Shown: piece by piece, positions 43,695 to 51,543 of the stretch | How positions within the stretch are numbered: position 1 is the stretch's first letter | Layout of the letters: each line of letters starts with the position of its first letter | NCBI RefSeq assembly: GCF_030269445.1 | Contig: NZ_BSTJ01000013.1 | Span: forward strand, 37,454 to 101,453 | Source of the DNA: Actinoallomurus iriomotensis | GTDB lineage: Bacteria; Actinomycetota; Actinomycetes; Streptosporangiales; Streptosporangiaceae | Length of the DNA stretch: 64,000 nucleotides | Reading direction: 5' to 3' | Notes under the pieces: model-generated | What the model was told of the DNA's origin: nothing | Seen by the model: the letters and a program-made list of their open reading frames with translations, nothing else | The model's database searches: none | Translations under genes and position numbers: made by a program

Positions 43695-44929
43695 AGGACG
43701 CCTTCGTCGGCGAGCGCGGCCAGGCGTTCGGGGGAGTAGCCCAGCAGCCCGCCGAGCACCACCTGGTTGTGCTGGCCGAGATGGGGTGCCGGGCGGTCGA
43801 GACCGGCGTCCGAGGCGGAGAACGTGATCGGGATTCCCGGGCCCAGCAGTCCGGTCGGGCCGTGTTCGGGGTGGACCAGCTCGACGACCTCCCGGCGGGC
43901 GAGGACCGTCGCGTCCCGTACGGCCTCCGACGGGTCCCGTACCTCGGAGGCCGGGACGCCGTGGTCCGCGAGCCGCTTGATCGCCTCCGCGCGGGTCAGC
44001 CCGGACGACCAGGACCGGATCAGCTCGTGGAGTTCCGCGGCGTTGCGAACGCGCTGGTCGCGAGTGGCGAAACGTTCGTCTCCGGCCAGTTCGGGGCGGT
44101 CCATCGCGGTGAACACACCGCGCGCGAACGTGTCCGTCGGGCCGCACAGGGCGATCCAGCCGTCGGCGGCCGGGAAAACGCCGAACGGCGCGAGCCGCGG
44201 CACCAGCGCGCCGGTGCGGCTGGGCAGGCCCATCATCTCGTAGGCGTCGAACGGCTCGCAGGACAGGAGTGAGGTGAGCGCGCCGAGCATGGACACGTCG
44301 ACGTGCTGACCCTCGCCGGTGTGTTCGGCGTGCAGCACGGCGGCGAGGGTGCCGATGACGGCGTACAGCGGGGCGAGCAGGTCACCGGCCGGAAGACCGA
44401 ACCGGACGGGAGGGTCGCCCGGTTCGCCGGCCGTCATCATCACCCCGCTGAGCGCCTGGATGATGGTGTCCATCGCCTTGCCCGTGCCGGAGCCGCCACC
44501 TTGGGCGCCGAAACCGCTGATGGAGGTGTAGACGATGCGCGGGTTGACCGCACGCGCCGCCTCGTAGCCGACGCCGAGCCGGTCGGCGGTGCCGGCCGCG
44601 TAATTCTCGACCACGATGTCGGCCTGGCGGACGAGGTCGGCGAAGACCTCCCGGCCGCGGGCCTGCTTGAGGTCGAGCGTGACGCTGAGTTTGTTGCGAC
44701 CACGGGTCAGCATGGACACCGACATGTCGGTGCCGTCACGGCGCTCGGCGGCCGGGCCGTCCGACCGCGCGTACGGCGAGTTGCCGCGGGAGCTGTCCCC
44801 GCCGGTCGCCGGATTCTCGATCTTGATCACGGTGGCGCCCAGCCCGGCCAGCAGCAGCGTGGCGTACGGTCCGGCGAGCGCGGTCGTCAGGTCCAGGACG
44901 GTCTTGCCCTCCAGCGGCCGTGCCGTCAT
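43691..44929 (-). CDS. Class III CoA-transferase (CaiB/Frc family)
   Basis: 412 residues. LEGKTVLDLTTALAGPYATLLLAGLGATVIKIE at the N-terminus and DIVVENYAAGTADRLGVGYE near residue 110 are the family signature; the Asp that forms the acyl intermediate should lie in the GTD/DM region near residue 165, which I cannot fix exactly. It transfers CoA between acids. Position beside two dehydratase-like subunits suggests it activates their substrate. ATGA overlap with the CapA-like gene upstream. Confidence 0.86.
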   Translation of the reverse strand: MTARPLEGKTVLDLTTALAGPYATLLLAGLGATVIKIENPATGGDSSRGNSPYARSDGPAAERRDGTDMSVSMLTRGRNKLSVTLDLKQARGREVFADLVRQADIVVENYAAGTADRLGVGYEAARAVNPRIVYTSISGFGAQGGGSGTGKAMDTIIQALSGVMMTAGEPGDPPVRFGLPAGDLLAPLYAVIGTLAAVLHAEHTGEGQHVDVSMLGALTSLLSCEPFDAYEMMGLPSRTGALVPRLAPFGVFPAADGWIALCGPTDTFARGVFTAMDRPELAGDERFATRDQRVRNAAELHELIRSWSSGLTRAEAIKRLADHGVPASEVRDPSEAVRDATVLARREVVELVHPEHGPTGLLGPGIPITFSASDAGLDRPAPHLGQHNQVVLGGLLGYSPERLAALADEGVL

Positions 44930-46074
44930 CGGGATCCCCCATCCACTTCCGTCAGTTCGATCTCGGCGTCACCGCGCCAGCGCGTCGCGGTGTTCAGTCC
45001 CGCGCGGCGGCCGATGCCGTCGATGTAGGCGGCGACGTCCTGGCCGCCCTCGCCGCGGCCACGCGGCACCGGGCGTCCGCGCTCGTCGATCCAGCAGGGC
45101 ACGTAGCCGGCGCCGGTGAGGCCGGACGGGCCGAAACGCATGGTGGCGATGGCGGTGTTCCGGCTCTCCGGATGGAAGGGGTAGAACGGCATGTCCGGGT
45201 CGGGCGCGAATCCGTACAGTTCGACGCGGCGTCGTGCCCAAGCCTCGATCTCCGCGCTGTCGCCGCCGGTCGGGGTCAGGGCGCGGGTGACGGTGACGAA
45301 GTTGCCGAGGCCGTGGTAGATCGGGCGGCCGCGATAGACCTCGATGCCCCGCATGATGTGGGCGTGGTGGCCGACGACCGCGTCGGCGCCCGCGTCGATC
45401 GCGGCGTGCGCGACGGGCCGCTCGTACATGGCGATCGCGGCCGGGGTGTGGCCGACGCCCTTGTGGAAGGCGACGAGGACGGCGTCGGCCTCGGCGCGGG
45501 CGGCCCGCACGTCTTCGGCGAGCCGGTCGAGGTCGTCGGGTTCGGCGAACGTGTAGATACGCGGTGGGCCGCCGGGGCTGGCGTGGTCGAGTTCGTAGTG
45601 GGTCAGGACGTGCACGTACGCGCAACCGGCCTTGGCGGAGGTGGCCCACGACTCGCGGGGGCCGACGCAGTTGTAGCTGAGCACGGCCAGCCGCAGTCCG
45701 CCGCGTTCGACGACGGCGGGGCGCCGCGCCGCGGGCAGGTTCGGCCCCGCGCCGGTCGTGGCCACGCCGTTGGCCCGCAGATGCCGGATCGTGTCCGCGA
45801 TGCCGCTCGCGCCGGCGTCGTAGATGTGGTTCCCCGCGAGAGTCGCGACGCCGAACCCCGCGCCGGGCAGCGCCGCCAGGGCGGCGGGGTCGGCGGGCGG
45901 GGCGGGCACGTCGGTGCTGGTCCGCTCGGTGCTGTCGGAGTGCGGCACCTCGATGTGCGCGACCGCGACGTCCGCCCCCAGCAGCGTGTCGCGTGCCGGT
46001 TCGAAGAACGACGCGGGCTCGGGCTCGTCGAGGATGACGTCGCCGACGGCCATCACGGTGATCTCCGTGCTCAT
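44926..46074 (-). CDS. CapA-like metallophosphoesterase-fold protein
   Basis: 382 residues. The calcineurin-like fold of CapA/PgsA proteins is visible: VGDVILDEP at the N-terminus, LAGNHIYDAGASG near residue 85, FHKGVGHTP near 200 and VVGHHAHIMRGIEVY near 230, the last three holding metal-ligand Asn/His residues. CapA proteins are usually membrane-anchored and serve poly-gamma-glutamate export, but this one has no signal peptide or anchor. It sits in a CoA-metabolism operon, so a cytoplasmic hydrolase role is more likely. ATG 46074 overlaps the mini-cistron stop. Confidence 0.75.
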   Translation of the reverse strand: MSTEITVMAVGDVILDEPEPASFFEPARDTLLGADVAVAHIEVPHSDSTERTSTDVPAPPADPAALAALPGAGFGVATLAGNHIYDAGASGIADTIRHLRANGVATTGAGPNLPAARRPAVVERGGLRLAVLSYNCVGPRESWATSAKAGCAYVHVLTHYELDHASPGGPPRIYTFAEPDDLDRLAEDVRAARAEADAVLVAFHKGVGHTPAAIAMYERPVAHAAIDAGADAVVGHHAHIMRGIEVYRGRPIYHGLGNFVTVTRALTPTGGDSAEIEAWARRRVELYGFAPDPDMPFYPFHPESRNTAIATMRFGPSGLTGAGYVPCWIDERGRPVPRGRGEGGQDVAAYIDGIGRRAGLNTATRWRGDAEIELTEVDGGSR

Positions 46075-46142
46075 GAGTCCTCCTCCGTCGGAGGAGCGAT
46101 CCGGCGCACGTGCTTTTTGATTCGCTCGCTCCGCTCGCTCAT
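46071..46142 (-). CDS. SER mini-cistron bridging hydrolase and CapA-like genes
   Basis: 23-codon frame beginning MSERSERIKKH and ending APPTEEDS. Both ends overlap neighbours by ATGA: its ATG (46142-46140) overlaps the hydrolase stop, and its stop (46073-46071) overlaps the CapA-like ATG. The 3' end carries GGAGGAGG as SD, and CTCCTCC pairs with GGAGGAG around a 3-nt loop. This is the cleanest single copy in the window. Confidence 0.75.
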   Translation of the reverse strand: MSERSERIKKHVRRIAPPTEEDS

Positions 46143-47008
46143 GCTCGGGCTCCCGTCTCGGCTGCGGCCAGGGGCTCGGCGATGCCGTTCAGCTCGTCGA
46201 CGAACACACGCACCTCCCGGACGAGCCGCTCCGGGCTCTCCGTGCCGATGAAATGGCCTTCGTCCTCGAAGAGCACGGCCTTGGCGCCCGGCACCGAACG
46301 GGCCGCGCGCAACGCCGACTCCGGGGAGATGACGCCGTCCCGCATCGCCGCCAGGATCAGGACGGGAACACGGATGCCCCGCAGCACCTCCGCCAGCTCC
46401 TCGTCGGTACGCGCCTGCGGGAACGGCTTGCCCTGGTTGATGAGCGTCTCCCGTTCGGGCTGGGCGAGGTAGTGCTCCACCCGGCGGGCGATCGCCTCCT
46501 CGCGCGCCGCTCGCCGGACCGCGTCGTCGGTCCGCCCGTACATGATCCGGAGCTGCTCGGCGATGATCTCGGGGGAGCGGCGGTTCTCGATCATCCGGCG
46601 GCGACCCGCCGACGAGTCCGTGCCGCCCGCGCGGTCGTGCGGGGTGCCCACCACCGAGATCAGCGCCTTCAGCCGTTCGGGCCGCCGGGCGGCCAGATGC
46701 CAGCCGATGCCGCCGCCGTGCGAGATTCCGGTGTAGATGAACCGGTCGATGCCGAGCCGGTCGGCGAAGGCGCACACATCGTCCGCCCACTGGTCCAGCC
46801 AGCCCTGTTCCGGTGGCGAATCCGGGTGACTGGACGCTCCGTAGCCACGCGCCTGGATCGTGTACACGTGATGGCCGGTGGGCGGCGCCGCCAGGCAGCC
46901 TGGGTAGGCCTGAGGGTCGAATGCCATGGCGGACGACAGGACGACTTCGTCACCGGTGCCGTACTCGTCGTAGTGCAGCGTGGCGTCTGCGATCTCCATC
47001 AGAGGCAT
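46139..47008 (-). CDS. Alpha/beta hydrolase (paralogue 1)
   Basis: 289 residues. Nucleophile elbow GISHGG near residue 95, acid Asp in LAAMRDGVIS near 220 and His in EDEGHFIGTE near 250 complete a triad. The N-terminal strand DATLHYDEYGTGDEVVL is typical of epoxide-hydrolase/lipase-like members. It overlaps the second hydrolase gene by 10 bp. Substrate unknown; in context it may cleave an ester, lactone or thioester of the imported compound. Confidence 0.82.
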   Translation of the reverse strand: MPLMEIADATLHYDEYGTGDEVVLSSAMAFDPQAYPGCLAAPPTGHHVYTIQARGYGASSHPDSPPEQGWLDQWADDVCAFADRLGIDRFIYTGISHGGGIGWHLAARRPERLKALISVVGTPHDRAGGTDSSAGRRRMIENRRSPEIIAEQLRIMYGRTDDAVRRAAREEAIARRVEHYLAQPERETLINQGKPFPQARTDEELAEVLRGIRVPVLILAAMRDGVISPESALRAARSVPGAKAVLFEDEGHFIGTESPERLVREVRVFVDELNGIAEPLAAAETGARA

Positions 47009-47889
47009 GGGGAGCTCTCCTCGTGGTCGGGCCGGTCGTTCGCGGCGGTGGGGGAGAGGAAGAGCCGGATCTGGTCGATCAGCGGTTCGGGTTCCTCGTC
47101 CAGGAGCGTGCTGTGGCCGTGATCCTGGAAAAGGACCAGGCGAACGCCGGGGACGGCGGCCGCCGCGCGCAGGTTGTCCTCGGGCCGGCAGAGCCGGTCC
47201 TGCATACCTCCGGCGACGAGGACGGGGACGTCGACGCGGCGCAGTTCGGCGGTGACCTCCGCGTCGGTGCGCAGATGGGGCAGCGCGACGCCGGCCCGCG
47301 GCAGCGTCTCCGGATCGAGCGTCTCCAGGCTCTTCAGGTAGCGTTCGCGGGCCTGTGCGCGCCGGCGTAGCCGCAGGGGATCGGACGTGGGCGGGCGCAT
47401 CGAGGCGAAGATCTCCTCGGCCGGCCGCCGGTCATGGGCGGCGGCCCTGCGCTGTTCCCAGCCGGACGAGCGGCCCGGCCCGGCGTCGCGGCCGTGCGGC
47501 GCGCCGACCACCGACACCAGTGCCCGCAGTCCGGGCGGGCGGGCGAGTGCCAGGTGCCAGCCGACGACGGCGCCGTGCGACGCCCCGGCGTAGACGTAGC
47601 TCGTCTCACCGAGGACGTCGGCGACACGCGCGACGTCCGCCGCCCACCGTTCGTACCAGCGGTCGCCCAGATCCTCGTGGGAACGTGGCGAGCCGTCGGT
47701 GCCGCGCAGCTCCAGCGACAGCACGTTGAGGCCGGGAACCTCGGCCAGCATCCGTAGCCAGAGCGGGCGAGGCGGGCCGCCGGGCCCCTGGTGCGCCGCG
47801 ACGATCGTTCGTTCACCGCGCCCGAGTCTCCTCCAGCGCAGCTCGGCGCCCTCCACCGCCACCACTCCGCTCGTCTCGTGGCCGCTCAT
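46999..47889 (-). CDS. Alpha/beta hydrolase (paralogue 2)
   Basis: 296 residues from ATG 47889. Nucleophile elbow GASHGA near residue 100, Asp in AGGMQDRLC, His in QDHGHSTLL near 265. It resembles the adjacent hydrolase along its length (matching WH, VGAPH/VGTPH, RR.AR segments), so the two arose by duplication. The frame is open upstream through four mini-cistron copies, so a longer form with 92 extra N-terminal residues from 48165 is possible. GGAGG precedes ATG 47889 by four bases, supporting separate initiation. Confidence 0.82.
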   Translation of the reverse strand: MSGHETSGVVAVEGAELRWRRLGRGERTIVAAHQGPGGPPRPLWLRMLAEVPGLNVLSLELRGTDGSPRSHEDLGDRWYERWAADVARVADVLGETSYVYAGASHGAVVGWHLALARPPGLRALVSVVGAPHGRDAGPGRSSGWEQRRAAAHDRRPAEEIFASMRPPTSDPLRLRRRAQARERYLKSLETLDPETLPRAGVALPHLRTDAEVTAELRRVDVPVLVAGGMQDRLCRPEDNLRAAAAVPGVRLVLFQDHGHSTLLDEEPEPLIDQIRLFLSPTAANDRPDHEESSPCL

Positions 47890-48165
47890 GGGGCCTCCTT
47901 CGTCGGAGGGAGTGACCACAGGCGCGCGTTTTTTGATTCCCTCGCTTCGCTCGCTCATGGGGCCTCCTTCGTCGGAGGGAGTGACCACAGGCGCGCGTTT
48001 TTTGATTCCCTCGCTTCGCTCGCTCATGGGGCCTCCTTCGTCGGAGGGAGTGACCACAGGCGCGTGTTTTTTGATTCCCTCGCTTCGCTCGCTCATGGGG
48101 CCTCCTTCGTCGGAGGGAGTGACCACGGGCGCGTGTTTTTTGATTCCCTCGCTTCGCTCGCTCAT
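47890..48165 (-). repeat. Four tandem in-frame SER mini-cistron copies
   Basis: Four 69-bp units (48165-48097, 48096-48028, 48027-47959, 47958-47890), almost identical; the few differences include KKH versus KKR and a CCC/CCT change. Each reads MSERSEGIKK(H/R)APVV and ends in DEGGP without a stop, so all four are in one frame with the downstream hydrolase. Each carries its own ATG and a GAAGGAGG SD for the next ATG, folded with CCTCC (loop GACGAA). The first ATG overlaps the stop of the upstream ATPase gene (ATGA, 48165-48162). No spacers, so it is not a CRISPR array. Confidence 0.85.
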
Positions 48166-48893
48166 GGGGCCAGCTCCTTCATCAGCCGGTCGCGGACGCC
48201 GTCGGTCGCGCTGTCGGCCGTCGAGACGATCCGGCCGAGCTTGAGGACGGCCACCCGGTCGGCGACCCGCAGGCTGAGGTCGACGTTCTGCTCCGCCATG
48301 AGCAGGGAGATGCCTCGCCGCTCCCGCTCGGCCCGGAGCACGTCGCCGACCGTGTCGACGACGCTCGGCTGGAGACCGTCGCTGATCTCGTCGATGATGA
48401 GCAGCCGGGGTTCGCGCAGCAGCGCCAGCGCGAGCACGAGCATCTTCTGTTCGCCGCCGGACAGCGTCCCGGCGGTCTGCCAGAGACGGTTCGTCAGCAC
48501 GGGGAAGTAGGTGAGCACCTCTTCGCGGCGTTTCGCCGTGTGACCGCGAGGCATGTGCATGGTGGCCGCCTGGAGGTTCTCCGCGACGGTCAGGTCGGTG
48601 AAGAGGTTCCCCTCCTGAGCGGCGTAGCCGACGCCGAGACGCACGATCCGGTGGGCGGGCCGGCCGGTGACGTCGGTGTCGCCCACGCGGACCGTCCCGG
48701 TCGTCCGTCCGGCATGGCCCATGATCGCCTTGAGCAGGGTGGACTTGCCCATGCCGTTCCGGCCGACGACGGCCAGCGCCTCGCCGGCCGCGACGTCGAA
48801 CGACACCTCGCGGATGACGGTCGCCGCGCCGTACCCGGCGTCGAGATCTCGTACGTGCAGGCCGAGGGTCCCGGTGGTGATGTTCGCGCTCAT
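48162..48893 (-). CDS. Branched-chain-type ABC transporter ATPase (LivF-like)
   Basis: 243 residues. Walker A GRNGMGKST, signature LSGGEQKM, Walker B LLIIDEISDGL, and MAEQNVDLSL in place of the usual switch, all typical of LivF. It works with the fused LivM-LivG protein. ATG 48893 overlaps the fusion's stop; its own stop overlaps the first mini-cistron. The substrate is not necessarily an amino acid: such importers often carry aromatic or acyl compounds. Confidence 0.88.
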   Translation of the reverse strand: MSANITTGTLGLHVRDLDAGYGAATVIREVSFDVAAGEALAVVGRNGMGKSTLLKAIMGHAGRTTGTVRVGDTDVTGRPAHRIVRLGVGYAAQEGNLFTDLTVAENLQAATMHMPRGHTAKRREEVLTYFPVLTNRLWQTAGTLSGGEQKMLVLALALLREPRLLIIDEISDGLQPSVVDTVGDVLRAERERRGISLLMAEQNVDLSLRVADRVAVLKLGRIVSTADSATDGVRDRLMKELAP

Positions 48894-50683
48894 CGGACCG
48901 CCGTCCCGAGATACGCGCTGCGTACGGCGTCCGATTCGCGGACGGTCTCGGGCGGGCCGTCCTCGATGACGCGGCCACCGTGCAGCACGGCCACACGGTC
49001 GGAGACGCGGATGACGAAGTCCAGGTCGTGCTCGATGAGCACGACCGCGATCCCGATGTCGCGCAGGTGCTCCAGGACCTGGCCGATGTCGTGGCGTTCG
49101 TGGGCGGTGAGCCCGGCGGTCGGCTCGTCCAGGATGATCACGCGGGGCCGTGCCGCGACGGCCATCGCCACCTCGAGGCCCTGCCGCAGTCCGTGCGAGA
49201 GGTCGGACGACGGCGTGTCGGCCCGTCCGTCCAACCCGGCGATCCGGACGATGTCGATCACGGACGGGGCCACCTCGACCGCCGCGCTGCGCCGCCACGG
49301 CGACGGCAGCGCCCCGCGCCGGTCGGCCAGCAGCAGCGCCTCGGCGACGCTGAGGCTGGCGAAGACGGACGGGATCTGGAACTTTCGGCCCACGCCGGCG
49401 CGGGCGATCTCGTGCGGTGCCGGCCGGTCGCCGAGCCGCCGGTCCGGCAGCAGGAACTCGATCGTCCCGCGCGACCGCAGCCGTCCATCGGTGATGACGC
49501 TGGTCAGCGTCGACTTTCCGGCGCCGTTCGGCCCCACCACGCACAGCAGTTCGCCCGCGACGACGTCGAGGGTGACGCCGTCCAGGACGCGCAGGGAACC
49601 GTACCCGAACACCAGGTCGCGAATGCGGATCACGGGCCCGCCGTCGCCGGGGTCCGGCGCCGGACCGCCCGTTCCGGCGGACGCGGCGGCGAGGAGGCGT
49701 CCGCGCGGCGGGTGCCGGCGGGCGAGCAGCCGTCCGGTGAGCCGGACGAGCGGCCCGAGCAGCCCGCCGGGAATGAAGACCACAACGGCGATCAGCAGCG
49801 CGCCCTCGATGATCGTCCACTGGGCGGGGAACTGCTCGTTCAGCTTCGCGCCGGCCAGGCTCATCACGATCGCGCCGATCATCGGGCCCACGATGGTGGC
49901 GCGGCCGCCGACGGCGACCCAGACCAGCATCGCGGTGGCCAGCGTGAAGCTGAACTGGCCGTCGTTGGCGACACCGGTCATCATCGCGAAGACCGCCCCG
50001 GCGAGTGCCGTCACGGCCGCACCCGCCGTGAACACCCAGATCTTGACGTTGACGTCGTTGTAGCCGAGGTAGCGGGCGCGCGGTGCGTTGTCGCGGACGG
50101 CGCGCATCAGCAGTCCGAAGTCGCTGCGGACGACCACCAGCGCGACGGCGACGGTCACGGCCAGCATCGCCGCGGTGATGTAGTACCAGCCCAGCGAGGA
50201 GACTCCGGGCAGGTTGAAGCCGAACAGCCCGTTCTCGCCCCCGCCGAGACCGGGCGTCTGGTCGTAGACCGTGACGGCGGCGGTCGCCAGCGCGAGCGTC
50301 ACCACGACGATGTAGAAGTCGTTCGACCGGCGTGACGACAGGCACAGCCGCGCGACGATCGCGGCGAGGACCGTCGCGGTGACCACGCCGATGACGACGC
50401 CTGCCAGATACCGGCCGGCCGAGCCGTGGACCTCGGTGACCAGCCCGACGTCGGACAGGACCGTGGTGGTGTGGCCGACCGACAGGGCGCCGATGCCGAA
50501 CCAGAGCGCGTGTCCGAGGTCGGGCACGCCGGCGTAGCCCCAGACGAAGTCCAGGCTCACCGCCACGATCGCGTACAGGAACGCCTGGGCGAGCAGTTGC
50601 TGGTAATAGGTGCCGCTGAGGAAGGGCGTCACCACCACGACCACGGCCATCGCGGCCACGGCGGCCGCCACCGGCCTAGACAT
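48890..50683 (-). CDS. Fused LivM permease - LivG ATPase
   Basis: 597 residues. Residues 1 to about 320 are a LivM-type permease with about nine helices (AIVAVSLDFVWGYAGVPDLG, RAVRDNAPRARYLGYNDVNVK). After a linker rich in Pro/Gly/Ala (about 325-355) comes a LivG ATPase: Walker A GPNGAGKST near 387, signature region LSHGLRQGLEVAMA, Walker B VIILDEPTAGL. Fusion of these two is a known variant in actinobacteria. Starts at ATG 50683, overlapping the LivH-like gene by 8 bp. Confidence 0.88.
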   Translation of the reverse strand: MSRPVAAAVAAMAVVVVVTPFLSGTYYQQLLAQAFLYAIVAVSLDFVWGYAGVPDLGHALWFGIGALSVGHTTTVLSDVGLVTEVHGSAGRYLAGVVIGVVTATVLAAIVARLCLSSRRSNDFYIVVVTLALATAAVTVYDQTPGLGGGENGLFGFNLPGVSSLGWYYITAAMLAVTVAVALVVVRSDFGLLMRAVRDNAPRARYLGYNDVNVKIWVFTAGAAVTALAGAVFAMMTGVANDGQFSFTLATAMLVWVAVGGRATIVGPMIGAIVMSLAGAKLNEQFPAQWTIIEGALLIAVVVFIPGGLLGPLVRLTGRLLARRHPPRGRLLAAASAGTGGPAPDPGDGGPVIRIRDLVFGYGSLRVLDGVTLDVVAGELLCVVGPNGAGKSTLTSVITDGRLRSRGTIEFLLPDRRLGDRPAPHEIARAGVGRKFQIPSVFASLSVAEALLLADRRGALPSPWRRSAAVEVAPSVIDIVRIAGLDGRADTPSSDLSHGLRQGLEVAMAVAARPRVIILDEPTAGLTAHERHDIGQVLEHLRDIGIAVVLIEHDLDFVIRVSDRVAVLHGGRVIEDGPPETVRESDAVRSAYLGTAVR

Positions 50684-51527
50684 GAGCCCTCCTGAACCTT
50701 CGCACGTCGATGCCGTCCGGCAGGACGCCGAGGACGACGACGGCCACGGCGATGACGGCGACCGTCGCGTACGCCGGTTTGGACCAGTAGGCGAAGCCGA
50801 CCTGCACGATCGACAGGACGACACCGGAGATGACCAGGCCGTGCAGGGTACGGCCGGACATCATCACCGCGAGGAAGGCGGGGATGAGCAGGTTCCCGGC
50901 GTAGTTCGGGCTGATCCCGGAGATCGGGCCGAGCAGGACGCCGACGAACCCGGCGAGGGCACAGCCGAGGACGAAGGTGGTCTGCCGGACGAGCGATGTG
51001 TTGATGCCGCTGTCCTCGGCGAGGTCCGGGTCGGCCATGCACATCCGCACCCGCAACCCGACCCTGGTGAAGCGGGTCAGCGCCCACATCGCCACGACCA
51101 GCAGGACGGCGGCGACCACCAGCAGTACCCGGTACTTCTGCCAGGTGGTGCCGAACAGGGCGAACGAGCCGTGCAGCGGTGTGGCCATGACGCGGCTGTC
51201 CGGCCCGTACCGCAGCTGGATGAGCTGGGTCAGGACCAGCGACAGGCCCCAGGTCGCCAGCATCGTCTCCAGCATCCGCTCGCGGACCCGCCGCAGCAGC
51301 AGGGTCTCGGCGGCGGCGCCCAGCAGCCCGGTGACGACCGCGGCGATCAGCGCGCCCGTCCAGAAGCCGAGGCGCGGCCCGATCTCCAGCCCGGTGTAGA
51401 CACCGACGGCCATGAAGCCGGTCTGGGCGAGGTTGACGATGTGCATCAGGCCCAGCACGATCGCGAGTCCCATGAGGACGAGCAGGGTGGTCGCACTGGT
51501 GTTGATCATGCTGATGAGAACGGTCAT
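50676..51527 (-). CDS. Branched-chain-type ABC transporter permease (LivH-like)
   Basis: 283 residues, about eight helices. LivH features: LVLMGLAIVLGLMHIVNLAQTGFMAVG at the N-terminus, and RMCMADPDLAEDSGINTSLVR as the cytoplasmic EAA-like loop near residue 185. Forms the channel with the LivM half of the next protein. ATG 51527, 16 bp after the binding-protein gene. Confidence 0.87.
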   Translation of the reverse strand: MTVLISMINTSATTLLVLMGLAIVLGLMHIVNLAQTGFMAVGVYTGLEIGPRLGFWTGALIAAVVTGLLGAAAETLLLRRVRERMLETMLATWGLSLVLTQLIQLRYGPDSRVMATPLHGSFALFGTTWQKYRVLLVVAAVLLVVAMWALTRFTRVGLRVRMCMADPDLAEDSGINTSLVRQTTFVLGCALAGFVGVLLGPISGISPNYAGNLLIPAFLAVMMSGRTLHGLVISGVVLSIVQVGFAYWSKPAYATVAVIAVAVVVLGVLPDGIDVRRFRRAHV

Positions 51528-51543
51528 GTCGTCTCCCGCCCGG

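Noticed and set aside
47890-48165. CRISPR array
   Set aside because: Units are contiguous 69-bp coding repeats without spacers and match dispersed copies elsewhere in the window.
48097-48165. Programmed frameshift at the A6 run in the SER copies
   Set aside because: The A-run is not phased as a -1 slippery heptamer in this frame and is interrupted in other copies.
48890-50683. Frameshift or sequencing error joining livM and livG
   Set aside because: The join is a clean Pro/Gly/Ala linker in one frame and such fusions are known in actinobacteria.
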